Counted from the stretch's first letter, positions 44,765-53,508 are shown. The stretch is DNA of 64,000 nucleotides from JAGLOK01 sp963676355 (GCA_963676355.1 OY781093.1:3100001-3164000), one strand, 5' to 3'. Translations and numbers: made by a program. The notes: a model not told the origin generated them from the sequence alone.

Positions 44765-47104
44765 GTGGGAAAGAAATTCTCAAATATTACTATGAAGGTA
44801 AAGGACATTAGTGTTCTTATTAAACTTACAACATCCTATCTTTTTCTTATTATTCTGGTGGCAGTTTCCATCGGGCTGACGACATATTATCTATCATCTA
44901 AAAATTATAATAGCGAAGTAATAAAACTAAACCATCAGCTTCTGGAGCAGTATTCATCAACTGTACACCAATATGTTATTAAAACAACTGAAGAGACCCA
45001 ACGCAAAATGGTTCTTGATGTTAATGTGTCCACAGATATAGATATTCTTTTTGAAAATAAAATTAACCTACCCAAAATCCACACTCTTTATGATTCATTA
45101 AATAAGCTGGTCAATGCTAGCGACAATCTTTATCAAGGCATACATATATACTCAAAGCGTAATAATTTTGTGCTATCAAGTGTAATAGGAATAAAATATC
45201 TTGATAGTGCAAGTCCTTATTCATGGAAAAACTTAACTTGGATCACGGAAATGCCCGACATGAAAGAAACAAGCTATTGGATGCCTACCCATGAAGTGTC
45301 TTATTCCACACAAAGCAGCAGCAATATAATATCATATATTGCTGCCTATCCATCAAACCTGTCATTTGAGAAAGCAAAAGGATATATCAGGTTTGATATA
45401 AACGAAAACTATCTTATGGACATCCTCACAAACATAGATATTGGCGGTACAGGTGAATTGTTTCTGATAGATAATCTAAACAATATTGTAGCGCACTCGA
45501 ATGGTGTTGATATCCCCAGTACAGTTTACGATCTAGGTTTTACATCTCCGGAATTTTTTCAAAACGTGTCTTCAAATGATGCTCCGGTCATGGTCAACGG
45601 CGTTGAAAACATGGTTTCCTACGTTTCAATCGGTGAATACTGGAAGCTTGTTCGAAGTGTCCCCATAAACGATTTTTACTCAACATCAAAAAAAATCGCA
45701 TTAATAATAACTGCCATATGTCTCGCAGCTGTTGTAGCCGCCATGCTCATCGCATATATTTTCGCCAAAAACATATACTCCCCTCTGAAGCTGTTGACAA
45801 ACAAAATTCGAAAATTTACTTCTGATGACAAATCCAATGAATATGCCATGATAAACGACGCTTTGGTCAGCTATGACTCTCAAATCGCTAATCTGAACAA
45901 AAAATGGCAAGATAATATTATTAACCTAAAGCAAAACCTGCTGCGCAACATCATAAGCGGTACAATACATACCGAACACGATTTCAATAAACGCATGAAA
46001 CTCACAGGTCATGAATGTTGCAATGGAAATTATAATATAATTCTTATCAATATAAGCGAGTCGGATATTACTGATATAATATCTTCTCAAAAGAAAACAT
46101 TATTAAACAAACTGGTGATATATATTGAAAACTTAAGTGATGAAGACAATGTACTAATAGCATCTGAAATGACATTAGACAGCATTGCAGTTCTTATTAT
46201 TTCAAAAACCTGCCAAACCAAAGAAATGTTTGAAGAGATAATAGCGTTTGCCAGCAACAGCTTGATGGTCGATGTTGAGATCTCCCTAGGCTCTTGGAAA
46301 GATTCTCCTCTCGGAGCGCACTCCGGTTATCTTGAAGCACAAGAGGCTTACCGTTACAAGTTTTTTATGCCGCAAAAAAACGCTTTCATCTATGAAAATA
46401 TGCAGTTTCAAGTAGAGACTGAAACAAGCTCCAAAATAAAGAAACTCTACTCACAATACTCTAAGAGTCTCAAATCAGACGATGAGGTTACAGCGCGTGT
46501 TCAGATACATACCTTAATTGAAACAATTACTGACCTTTGTCCTCCTCTCCAGTACGGATATGACTGTCTGGAGGGCATGACTGCAATGCTAAGAGAATAT
46601 ATAGACAATTACTATATAGGTGAATCAGATATTGAGCTTAACCTTCACAACCTACAAGACCACTTTTCAGATATTTATGACTTCGAAAAATGGATGACAC
46701 AAGCGACATACCACATTTTGGAGCTAAAGAAAAGCCAGAGTGATCGTAAAGTTGATGACATCATACTAAACATAAAGCGCTATATCTCTGAAAATCTAGC
46801 TAATGACCTATCGCTTACAAGGCTTTCAGAATACACTACTCTCAGCAATTGTTATCTGTCACGAATTTTCAAGGAATCAACAGGTATTAACGTTGTAGAC
46901 TACATAACCGAACAGCGTATGATTAGGGCAAAAAAACTTCTTGAAACCACTACTCTTAACATAGAGCTTGTGGCATCATCATGTGGGTATATAACTCCCC
47001 ATTACTTTTCAATGAAATTCAAGCAATACTTCGGACTTACTCCAAGAAGTTACCGAATCGCTTATGGTGAGCAAAATACCAGCGAGAATAACGATATAAT
47101 TTAG
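44765..47104 (+). CDS. Membrane-anchored AraC-family regulator with extracellular Cache-like sensor
   Basis: 779 residues. Two transmembrane helices (about 20-42 and 312-334) enclose an extracellular domain of about 270 residues, Cache-like by its position and pattern (GELFLIDNLNNIVAHSN). After a linker, the C-terminal 100 residues hold the two AraC helix-turn-helix units (LSLTRLSEYTTLSNCYLSRIFKE and LNIELVASSCGYITPHYFSMKFKQ). This class is common beside Lpl-type importers, where it senses an external sugar or a loaded binding protein. GTG start after GAGGTG. It begins a plus-strand row with a second AraC gene and a URO-D gene. Confidence 0.9.
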   Translation: MGKKFSNITMKVKDISVLIKLTTSYLFLIILVAVSIGLTTYYLSSKNYNSEVIKLNHQLLEQYSSTVHQYVIKTTEETQRKMVLDVNVSTDIDILFENKINLPKIHTLYDSLNKLVNASDNLYQGIHIYSKRNNFVLSSVIGIKYLDSASPYSWKNLTWITEMPDMKETSYWMPTHEVSYSTQSSSNIISYIAAYPSNLSFEKAKGYIRFDINENYLMDILTNIDIGGTGELFLIDNLNNIVAHSNGVDIPSTVYDLGFTSPEFFQNVSSNDAPVMVNGVENMVSYVSIGEYWKLVRSVPINDFYSTSKKIALIITAICLAAVVAAMLIAYIFAKNIYSPLKLLTNKIRKFTSDDKSNEYAMINDALVSYDSQIANLNKKWQDNIINLKQNLLRNIISGTIHTEHDFNKRMKLTGHECCNGNYNIILINISESDITDIISSQKKTLLNKLVIYIENLSDEDNVLIASEMTLDSIAVLIISKTCQTKEMFEEIIAFASNSLMVDVEISLGSWKDSPLGAHSGYLEAQEAYRYKFFMPQKNAFIYENMQFQVETETSSKIKKLYSQYSKSLKSDDEVTARVQIHTLIETITDLCPPLQYGYDCLEGMTAMLREYIDNYYIGESDIELNLHNLQDHFSDIYDFEKWMTQATYHILELKKSQSDRKVDDIILNIKRYISENLANDLSLTRLSEYTTLSNCYLSRIFKESTGINVVDYITEQRMIRAKKLLETTTLNIELVASSCGYITPHYFSMKFKQYFGLTPRSYRIAYGEQNTSENNDII

Positions 47105-47162
47105 ATTATCGATTGTCATGCGAATGACCTGTTTGAGAGACTATGTCCAGCTTAAGGTGATT

Positions 47163-48017
47163 TTGGAAACAAAAGAATATGATAAAATTGCATACAGCAG
47201 TTTAGGCTATGACGGAAAAGAGATAGACATCGTCAGGTTTAATTCTTTATACGCAGATGATGACTGGGCTGTTAATTTCCATCAACATATTTTTTACGAA
47301 CTGCATTATGTCGTTGAAGGAACCGCATTTACGAAATTTAAAGATTGCCTTATGGAAATAACACAAGGCAACTATTATATAATGAAGCCCGGGGTAATTC
47401 ATGCGCATTATCAACAGCCTGGCACATATCACAAAGCCTATTCCATGTCATGGGGCATGAAATCAAACAATGCTAATGATTCAATTTTCAAAGGACTTAA
47501 AAGTGAAAGTCCCGAAAAGAAAAATGACAACGGCAATATTCTATGTGAAATAAAAAACTTTGTACAGGAATATAAGGATAATCAGCCTAAAGAAATATTA
47601 AAGCTTGATATATTAAGGATTATCCTGAAGCTTTCCGAAGAATTCGACGATATTAAGACTCATTGCAGGACAAAAAAAATAGAAAAAAGTATTGTCGATG
47701 AAGCTCTTGTATTTATGAATCAAAATATTGAGAAAAACATGAAAGCAACAGATATAGCGGACGCTGTCCATATAAGCTATGCACACCTTTCAAGGTTATT
47801 TGCAAAAGTACTTAATAGCTCCGTTAAAAAAACATACAGGAATCTTAAGATAGAAAAAGCAAAAGAAATGCTTTGCCAAACAGATGATACAGTGGAAAGC
47901 ATAGCCTCAGCATCTGGCTTTTCTAATCTTAATTATTTTTACGAAGTGTTCAGAAGAAAAACCGGTAAAACTCCTTCAGAACTCAGAAAATCAAAACATA
48001 CAATAAAAACTGAGTAA
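47163..48017 (+). CDS. AraC-family regulator with cupin-like domain
   Basis: About 284 residues. The cupin part reads FHQHIFYELHYVVEGTAFTKF, and the C-terminal helix-turn-helix units are MKATDIADAVHISYAHLSRLFAK and DTVESIASASGFSNLNYFYEVFR. The start is uncertain: a TTG at 47163 has AAGGTGA at the right distance, while the ATG at 47118 has no ribosome site. It follows the membrane AraC gene closely. Two AraC genes in one row suggest one senses an outside signal and the other a cytosolic one. Confidence 0.86.
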   Translation: METKEYDKIAYSSLGYDGKEIDIVRFNSLYADDDWAVNFHQHIFYELHYVVEGTAFTKFKDCLMEITQGNYYIMKPGVIHAHYQQPGTYHKAYSMSWGMKSNNANDSIFKGLKSESPEKKNDNGNILCEIKNFVQEYKDNQPKEILKLDILRIILKLSEEFDDIKTHCRTKKIEKSIVDEALVFMNQNIEKNMKATDIADAVHISYAHLSRLFAKVLNSSVKKTYRNLKIEKAKEMLCQTDDTVESIASASGFSNLNYFYEVFRRKTGKTPSELRKSKHTIKTE

Positions 48018-48085
48018 TCCAACATATTTATTAATTACTATAATAGCGAATCTGCTTTATCCTTTTATAGACTAAGGAGGATTTT

Positions 48086-49093
48086 ATGCAGACATCAAAA
48101 CAAATCGTCAGAAAAACACTTGAATTTGACAGCCCCGAAAGGGTTCCGAACTCACTTTGGACACTTCCATGGGCTAATATACATTATCCTGAGGAATTAA
48201 GAAGAATAAGAGAAAGCTTTATTTGGGACTTCGCGAAAACCAGTCCTGAATACAAAAAAATTCCCGAAACAAAAGGTGATATGAACGCGATAGGCACAGC
48301 TACCGATGCATGGGGATGTATATTTGAAAACAGACAGACCGGTGTAATAGGCGAAGTGAAAACGCCGGTTGTAACAGATGACAATTGGGAAGACACACAG
48401 AAAGTACATATTCCAACAGAATGGCTTGCATTTGATATTGAAGATGTAAACAGGCAGTGTGTACCGTTAAACGATAAGTTTATTTCAGGCGGATGCTGTC
48501 CAAGACCATTTGAAAGACTTCAGTTTATAAGAGGAACAGAAAACTTATATATGGATCTTATGTACCAGCCAAAAGGGCTCACAAAGTTCATATCGATTAT
48601 GCATGAATTTTATTGCGAGGTTATGGAGAAGTGGGCAAAAACAGATGTCGATTACTTAAACATAATGGACGACTGGGGAAGCCAGAATAGTCTTCTTATT
48701 AATCCCAAGCTTTGGGTGGAAATGTTCAAGCCCCTATATAAGGACTACGTTGATATAGCACATAGCCACGGCAAAAAATTATTCATGCACTCGGATGGAT
48801 ATATTTTGGATATATATCCTCATCTCATTGAAATTGGCGTAGATGCGCTAAATTCACAAATATTTTGCATGGGAATAGAAAATCTTGCTCAATATAAAGG
48901 AAAGATTACTTTCTGGGGAGAAATAGACAGACAAAATCTTCTTCCTAACGCCCCCGTCCAAGAGATAAACCGACAAGTAAAAAGAGTCAAAAAAAACTTG
49001 TGGGATAACGGCGGATGCATAGCTCAGTGCGAGTTCGGCCCGGGAGGACGCCCCGAAAATGTGTATGAAGTATTTAAAGCTTGGAATGAGTAG
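48086..49093 (+). CDS. URO-D superfamily protein (HSDG type)
   Basis: 335 residues. NIMDDWGSQNSLLINPKLW and FMHSDGYILDIYPHLIEIG match the pattern of the URO-D protein at 24940, including Asp in place of the zinc Cys of MtaA. QCEFGPGGRPENV is the C-terminal conserved strand. A strong AAGGAGG precedes the ATG. It is cotranscribed with two AraC regulators of the sugar importer, which ties this protein family to glycoside use. Reaction unknown. Confidence 0.83.
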   Translation: MQTSKQIVRKTLEFDSPERVPNSLWTLPWANIHYPEELRRIRESFIWDFAKTSPEYKKIPETKGDMNAIGTATDAWGCIFENRQTGVIGEVKTPVVTDDNWEDTQKVHIPTEWLAFDIEDVNRQCVPLNDKFISGGCCPRPFERLQFIRGTENLYMDLMYQPKGLTKFISIMHEFYCEVMEKWAKTDVDYLNIMDDWGSQNSLLINPKLWVEMFKPLYKDYVDIAHSHGKKLFMHSDGYILDIYPHLIEIGVDALNSQIFCMGIENLAQYKGKITFWGEIDRQNLLPNAPVQEINRQVKRVKKNLWDNGGCIAQCEFGPGGRPENVYEVFKAWNE

Positions 49094-49279
49094 AATACAC
49101 AAAAGAGTGCCGTGTTATCTTCTCCCCTGTTATTATGTTATGTATCCCTTCTGCAAAGAGACGACCCAATATAGGCGTATAGTTTGTGTATCCGGCGGAT
49201 GCGAGTATAATAATCCTTAAGTCATACATGCTTTTTATGCCTATTAGCGAAATGCTTAAATATTTAAGGATGATAATAT

Positions 49280-49308
49280 AAAAGCACATCTTCTTAAGAT
49301 GTGCTTTT
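49280..49308 (-). terminator. Perfect 13-bp hairpin terminator
   Basis: AAAAGCACATCTT and AAGATGTGCTTTT flank a 3-base loop. It ends in U runs on both strands and stands 36 bases downstream of tRNA-Leu(AAG) on the minus strand. It could also end read-through from the URO-D gene on the plus strand. Confidence 0.85.
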
Positions 49309-49344
49309 ATCACTTGGCTGGCTTTGTGCCCTATCAAATGCATT

Positions 49345-49429
49345 TGGTGCGAGAAGTGGGAATCGAACCCACACGGTGTTAACCACACGCCCCTTAAACG
49401 TGCGCGTCTGCCTGTTCCGCCATTCTCGC
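49345..49429 (-). tRNA. tRNA-Leu, anticodon AAG
   Basis: A class II tRNA with long variable arm and encoded CCA. Acceptor stem GCGAGAA/TTCTCGC. The anticodon arm is CACGT-TTAAGGG-GCGTG, so the 7-base loop places A-A-G at 34-36. A reading as TAA would need a 9-base loop. A34 in tRNA-Leu is uncommon in bacteria. Confidence 0.9.
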
Positions 49430-49459
49430 TTATTATCGCAATCAAAATGGTACTTAAAG

Positions 49460-49488
49460 ATTATAGCTAGGAGATGATGAATTGTCAA
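49460..49488 (-). promoter_or_regulatory. Consensus sigma-A promoter of tRNA-Leu(AAG)
   Basis: On the minus strand a perfect TTGACA (49488-49483), a 17-base spacer and a perfect TATAAT (49465-49460), 30 bases before the tRNA. Confidence 0.85.
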
Positions 49489-49547
49489 TTAAAAAAACAA
49501 AAAAATTCTTTGTTTATAAATACATTAAAATTATCTTTAAAAAGTGA

Positions 49548-49576
49548 TTGACATTAAAAATTCTGTATAATATAAT
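49548..49576 (+). promoter_or_regulatory. Consensus sigma-A promoter of the plus-strand tRNA cluster
   Basis: A perfect TTGACA (49548-49553), a 17-base spacer and a perfect TATAAT (49571-49576), 23 bases before tRNA-Val. It mirrors the minus-strand promoter 60 bases away. Confidence 0.87.
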
Positions 49577-49599
49577 GTACTTCGCCGCACATGCGGTAT

Positions 49600-49675
49600 G
49601 GGGGCATAGCTCAGCTGGGAGAGCACTTGCCTTACAAGCAAGGGGTCACTGGTTCGAGCCCAGTTGTCCCCACCA
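49600..49675 (+). tRNA. tRNA-Val, anticodon TAC
   Basis: Full cloverleaf with acceptor GGGGGCA/TGTCCCC, anticodon loop CTTACAA between CTTGC and GCAAG, T loop TTCGAGC and encoded CCA. Confidence 0.95.
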
Positions 49676-49676
49676 T

Positions 49677-49753
49677 GGCCCGGTAGTTCAGTTGGTTAGA
49701 ACGCCAGCCTGTCACGCTGGAGGTCGAGGGTTCGAGTCCCTTCCGGGTCGCCA
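49677..49753 (+). tRNA. tRNA-Asp, anticodon GTC
   Basis: Full cloverleaf with anticodon loop CTGTCAC between CCAGC and GCTGG, T loop TTCGAGT and encoded CCA. One base after tRNA-Val. Confidence 0.95.
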
Positions 49754-49965
49754 ATATTTTAACAGGTTCCTGCTAGTTACTTTTTCTTGAAATTATGCTA
49801 TAATAATTTCCCAGAAAGTCAAAGTGCTAAGCAGGAAAAATGTTATTATAGACTAATTTTTATCTATAATATCAGAGAAATTTTTAAGAAAGAGAGTTCA
49901 CGTAGTGAAACTCTTGTGATCAGAAAGCTTGACTGAGGCTTTATAAATATTTCAGTAGTTGATTT

Positions 49966-50041
49966 GCGAGAGTAGCTCATTTGGTAGAGCGTCGCCTTGC
50001 CATGGCGAAGGTAGCGGGTTCGAGCCCCGTCTCCCGCTCCA
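49966..50041 (+). tRNA. tRNA-Gly, anticodon GCC
   Basis: Anticodon loop TTGCCAT between TCGCC and GGCGA, T loop TTCGAGC, encoded CCA. The acceptor stem GCGAGAG/CTCCCGC has an A4-C69 mismatch where the usual sequence has G-C. About 210 bases of AT-rich DNA with no gene separate it from tRNA-Asp. Confidence 0.92.
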
Positions 50042-50045
50042 ATAC

Positions 50046-50119
50046 GGCGCCATAGCCAAGCGGTAAGGCAGAGGTCTGCAAAATCTCCATCACCAGTTCA
50101 ATTCTGGTTGGCGCCTCCA
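50046..50119 (+). tRNA. tRNA-Cys, anticodon GCA
   Basis: Acceptor GGCGCCA/TGGCGCC, anticodon loop CTGCAAA, T loop TTCAATT, encoded CCA. Confidence 0.95.
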
Positions 50120-50155
50120 AAATCACAGTGCTTAATAATTTAAATAAGCACTTTT

Positions 50156-50243
50156 GCCGAAGTGGCGGAATTGGCAGACGCAAGGGACTTAAAATCCCTC
50201 GTTCCAAAAGAACGTACCGGTTCAAGTCCGGTCTTCGGCACCA
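50156..50243 (+). tRNA. tRNA-Leu, anticodon TAA
   Basis: Class II tRNA: acceptor GCCGAAG/CTTCGGC, anticodon loop CTTAAAA between AGGGA and TCCCT, long variable arm, encoded CCA. Confidence 0.95.
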
Positions 50244-50244
50244 C

Positions 50245-50276
50245 AAAAAAGTCAAGCTTTATAGCTTGGCTTTTTT
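50245..50276 (+). terminator. Terminator of the tRNA cluster
   Basis: AAAAAAGTCAAGCT pairs with AGCTTGGCTTTTTT around TTAT (one G-T pair); the U run is part of the stem and continues after it. Directly after tRNA-Leu(TAA). Confidence 0.88.
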
Positions 50277-50698
50277 GTTTGAAAGAGATATAAACTATAA
50301 AAACGAGGTGCCTAGTTCTAAATGTGTATTTTGCGACAAGTATCTGAAGTTTTACGAGTAGTATGAAACAGCGCGGTATGTTAGCAAAACAACCGCTAAT
50401 CCGGTCTTTGGGATCAATAAATATCAAGAAATTATCTTCCCAGTCACCTTTCTAAAAAAACATTGTCAAATTTTTGCGCTGACATAAAAATCATAAAGCA
50501 ATAAAATCTATTATACTTTTACTTGTTCAAACCTTTAATTTTTGAAAATCACGTAATCTAAAAAATAATATAATGTATAAACCCTCTTAATACCAATTAT
50601 AGTTCCGTTTTCGGTAAACAATTCATTTGCAAGTATTGATTTTTATTGTATTATAGATTTAAAATTATACTATTAAGTACTAGCGCATGAGGGAAAAC
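50277..50698 (+). other. AT-rich leader region of the diguanylate cyclase gene
   Basis: About 420 bases without a credible ORF. TTGCAA (50627-50632) and TATTAT (50649-50654), 16 bases apart, are a possible promoter. A c-di-GMP riboswitch was looked for because of the next gene and was not found. Confidence 0.4.
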
Positions 50699-51841
50699 AT
50701 GACTAACTTTTCACAGGCTTATTTAAATGGGTTTGCAATTCTTATTTTGCTTCTCATATTACATAACTCTAACAAAAAATTTAAAATTATGAATAGAGAT
50801 GAAAAGTTATTCACTTTACTTGCTTTAGTTACCATAGCTGTTCTTATAACGTCTGCAGCTCTTCCTCCTATGTGGGGAATTCACGGCAAAAGAATGCATG
50901 TAATTATAAAAACTCTTCAGAGCATAGACTTTTTTCTATCAATTGTAGTTCCTATGCTTTGGTTATATTTTTGTATATACAGAATTTATCCCCAAATAAA
51001 GCTTAACAAAGTCACAAAATTTCTAATTCCTGCTCCAGTATTTTTGCTTTTGCTTACAACAATAATCTCATATAAATATGGACTGTTATTTGTGATTAAC
51101 TCAAGCAATGAATATTCAAGGGGTATTTTATTTTTCTACGGAATATCAATTGGGTACTTATATGTTCTAGCTTCTTCCATTTTTATTATTTTAAAAAAGA
51201 AAGCACTTAGTACAAATGAACTATTTTTATACTTGCTATTCCCAATTTTGCCTGCAGCCTTAAGTTTATCTGAGCGTTTTTTTCGTTTCCCCATATATAC
51301 CTCATGGGCTATTTCAACCCTAGTAATGCTTGAAATACAGCTTCATGTTATGAATAAAAAATCAAATATTGACTATCTTACAAATCTTAATAATAGAATG
51401 GCCTTTGATGATTATCTAAAGGAAACTATAAACACAAGCTTAAGTATGCACCAGCCATTTGGTCTCATCGTATTAGATATTGACAACTTTAAAAAAGTAA
51501 ATGATCTGTATGGCCACGCCGAAGGTGACAGAGCACTAAAAGGTACTTCTAAAATATTATGTGACAGCTTCACAGGTAAAAACTTTCTTTCAAGATACGG
51601 AGGAGATGAATTTGCTGTGATATTAAGGGAATGTGAACATGATTTACTGGACTATTATCTTGATAAACTCGAAAGAAAGCGCAATGAATATAACATCTCT
51701 TCCAACAAACCATATGAGATTAACTTCACAATCGGAGCATACGTTTTTAAAGAAGATGAAATAACAGATGCCCACAGTATGTTTATGCTAGTGGATAACA
51801 TCATGTACAGCAACAAAATTAAATCAAAAAAATTATTATAA
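50699..51841 (+). CDS. Membrane diguanylate cyclase (GGDEF)
   Basis: About 380 residues. Six or seven hydrophobic helices in the first 220 residues form a membrane sensor. The C-terminal domain has DIDNFKKVNDLYGHAEGD and SRYGGDEFAVILREC: an intact GGDEF active site for making cyclic di-GMP from GTP. The inhibitory RxxD site normally five residues before GGDEF is absent. ATG at 50699 is preferred over the ATG at 50687 because GAGGG precedes it. It stands alone, but with the HD-GYP gene at 12 kb it shows that the organism both makes and degrades c-di-GMP. Confidence 0.92.
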   Translation: MTNFSQAYLNGFAILILLLILHNSNKKFKIMNRDEKLFTLLALVTIAVLITSAALPPMWGIHGKRMHVIIKTLQSIDFFLSIVVPMLWLYFCIYRIYPQIKLNKVTKFLIPAPVFLLLLTTIISYKYGLLFVINSSNEYSRGILFFYGISIGYLYVLASSIFIILKKKALSTNELFLYLLFPILPAALSLSERFFRFPIYTSWAISTLVMLEIQLHVMNKKSNIDYLTNLNNRMAFDDYLKETINTSLSMHQPFGLIVLDIDNFKKVNDLYGHAEGDRALKGTSKILCDSFTGKNFLSRYGGDEFAVILRECEHDLLDYYLDKLERKRNEYNISSNKPYEINFTIGAYVFKEDEITDAHSMFMLVDNIMYSNKIKSKKLL

Positions 51842-51848
51842 ACAACAA

Positions 51849-51874
51849 AAAACCACAGTCATTCCTGTGGTTTT
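51849..51874. terminator. Bidirectional terminator between ggdef gene and kduD
   Basis: AAAACCACAG and CTGTGGTTTT flank a 6-base loop between two convergent genes; U-rich tails occur on both strands. Confidence 0.87.
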
Positions 51875-51896
51875 ATTGCTAGTTTACTGTTAAAAA

Positions 51897-52655
51897 TTAT
51901 CTCGCCAGCCAGCCTCCGTCAACTGCAATAGTATATCCGTTAATATAATCAGATGCAGAAGATGCTAAAAATACAACAGGTCCGGCAAGATCGCTTGGCA
52001 ATCCCCATCTTCCCGCAGGTATTCTTCCCAAAATTTCAGCAAATCGCTGTTCGTCTGCACGCAACGGCGCAGTGTTTGCTGTCGCCATATAGCCCGGAGC
52101 AATAGCGTTAACATTAACATTATACTTCGCCCACTCATTTGCCATTAGCATCGTTATTCCCTTTACACCGGATTTTGAAGCCGTATAGGAGGGCACTCTA
52201 ATTCCGCCTTGGAATGACAACATTGATGCAATATTTATTATCTTGCCGCCGCTTTTTTGCTTCACAAACTGGTTAGCCACAGCCTGCGAAAGAAAAAATA
52301 CAGTTTTGACATTTATGTTCATCACATCATCCCAATCTTTCTCTGAGAATTCAAGAGCATCTTCTCTACGAATAATTCCAGCATTGTTAACCAATATATC
52401 TACATGCCCGAATTCATCCACCGCAGTATCAACTATTCCTTTTAAAGGCTCCATAAGCATTAGGTTCGCCTGTATTCCGATATACTTCCTTCCTTCATTT
52501 TCTATCATTTTTTTTGTTTCATCAGTTCCCACATAGTCAACACCTACAATATCAGCTCCAGCTTGGGCCAACCCTAAAGCCATGCCCTGGCCTAGTCCTG
52601 CTGCGCAACCTGTTACTATTGCCACTTTTCCGCTTAATTCAAAATTAGGTTTCAT
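51897..52655 (-). CDS. kduD: 2-dehydro-3-deoxy-D-gluconate 5-dehydrogenase
   Basis: 252 residues of the SDR family with KduD-specific features: TGCAAGLGQGMALGLAQAGADIVG, NNAGIIRREDALEFSEKDWDDVMNIN (shown in parts), catalytic Ser in IASMLSFQGG, YTASKSG and the end GYTIAVDGGWLAR. KduD reduces 2,5-diketo-3-deoxygluconate, the KduI product, to 2-keto-3-deoxygluconate with NAD(P)H. It follows kduI by 10 bases. The KDG kinase and aldolase genes are not in this window. Confidence 0.94.
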   Translation of the reverse strand: MKPNFELSGKVAIVTGCAAGLGQGMALGLAQAGADIVGVDYVGTDETKKMIENEGRKYIGIQANLMLMEPLKGIVDTAVDEFGHVDILVNNAGIIRREDALEFSEKDWDDVMNINVKTVFFLSQAVANQFVKQKSGGKIINIASMLSFQGGIRVPSYTASKSGVKGITMLMANEWAKYNVNVNAIAPGYMATANTAPLRADEQRFAEILGRIPAGRWGLPSDLAGPVVFLASSASDYINGYTIAVDGGWLAR

Positions 52656-52665
52656 ATTTTCCCCT

Positions 52666-53508
52666 CTACTTAAGATCTTTCATTGAAATTGCATCCATAT
52701 CTTTAAATGTCTTATTTTCTCCTACCATACCCCATATAAATTTATATGATGATGTCCCACATCCGCTATGTATAGACCAAGCAGGCGAAATAACCGCTTC
52801 TTCGTTTCTTACCACAATATGACGCGTTTGCTGAGGCTCTCCCATGTAATGAAACACAACATTATCATCTTCCACATCAAAGTAAAAATAAACTTCCATG
52901 CGCCTTTCATGCGTGTGACAAGGCATAGTGTTCCAAACGTTTGCAGGTTCCATCTCTGTAAGCCCCATCAAAAGCTGGCATGTCTCCATCACATCAGGAT
53001 GAATATACTGATTAATTACCCTTTTGTTTGACTTTTCCAATGAGCCCATAGGAACTTTTGCAGCTTTTGTAATATCTACATGCACAGTATGATATGTTTT
53101 ATGTGCTGGTGCGCTTAATGTATAAAACTTTGCCGGATTGTTTGAATCTTCGCTTGAAAACATAATTTCTCTTGCGCCCATTCCAACATACAATCCATCC
53201 TTATGAGCTAACTTATATTCCATTCCATCTACGATTATTTTGCCACTGCCACCAATATTAATAGCGCCGAGCTCACGCCTTTCAAGAAAATATTCTGTAC
53301 CCAGATCTTTTGAAGGAACGAAATTTTCACTCAAACTTAATGCTTTTTCTGCAGGACAAATTCCCATAGTTATTATCCTGTCAAAATGCGAATACACTCT
53401 TTTAACTTTTCCCGGAGCAAATAATTTATCAATCAAAAATTCATCCCTGATTCTTTGTGTGTCGTAATATTTAGCGTCCGCTGCCGATGATGCCTGTCTT
53501 ATCTGCAT
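52666..53508 (-). CDS. kduI: 5-dehydro-4-deoxy-D-glucuronate isomerase
   Basis: 280 residues, normal for KduI, a cupin-fold zinc enzyme. PCHTHERRMEVYFYFD carries metal-binding His and Glu residues, and FHYMGEPQQTRHIVV and SPAWSIHSGCGTSSYKFIWGM are family signatures. It isomerises the open-chain product of unsaturated uronates, released by lyases and unsaturated glucuronyl hydrolases from pectin or glucuronate polymers. The ribosome site AGGAG lies 7 bases before the ATG and overlaps the stop of a short upstream ORF. Confidence 0.95.
   Translation of the reverse strand: MQIRQASSAADAKYYDTQRIRDEFLIDKLFAPGKVKRVYSHFDRIITMGICPAEKALSLSENFVPSKDLGTEYFLERRELGAINIGGSGKIIVDGMEYKLAHKDGLYVGMGAREIMFSSEDSNNPAKFYTLSAPAHKTYHTVHVDITKAAKVPMGSLEKSNKRVINQYIHPDVMETCQLLMGLTEMEPANVWNTMPCHTHERRMEVYFYFDVEDDNVVFHYMGEPQQTRHIVVRNEEAVISPAWSIHSGCGTSSYKFIWGMVGENKTFKDMDAISMKDLK

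Noticed and set aside
24940..49093. URO-D proteins read as haem-pathway HemE
   Set aside because: Four divergent copies beside glycosidases, with a different metal-type motif and no other haem genes, do not fit uroporphyrinogen decarboxylation.
49754..49965. Possible small RNA or hairpin between tRNA-Asp and tRNA-Gly
   Set aside because: Only a short imperfect hairpin around 49890-49910 is visible, with no promoter of its own.
49548..50427. Several 70-95-residue frames across the tRNA cluster
   Set aside because: They run through tRNA genes in sense or antisense (for example RRPDLNRYVLLERG from antisense tRNA-Leu), a known source of spurious proteins.
50277..50686. c-di-GMP riboswitch before the GGDEF gene
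   Set aside because: None of the conserved GEMM-I or class II cores is present.
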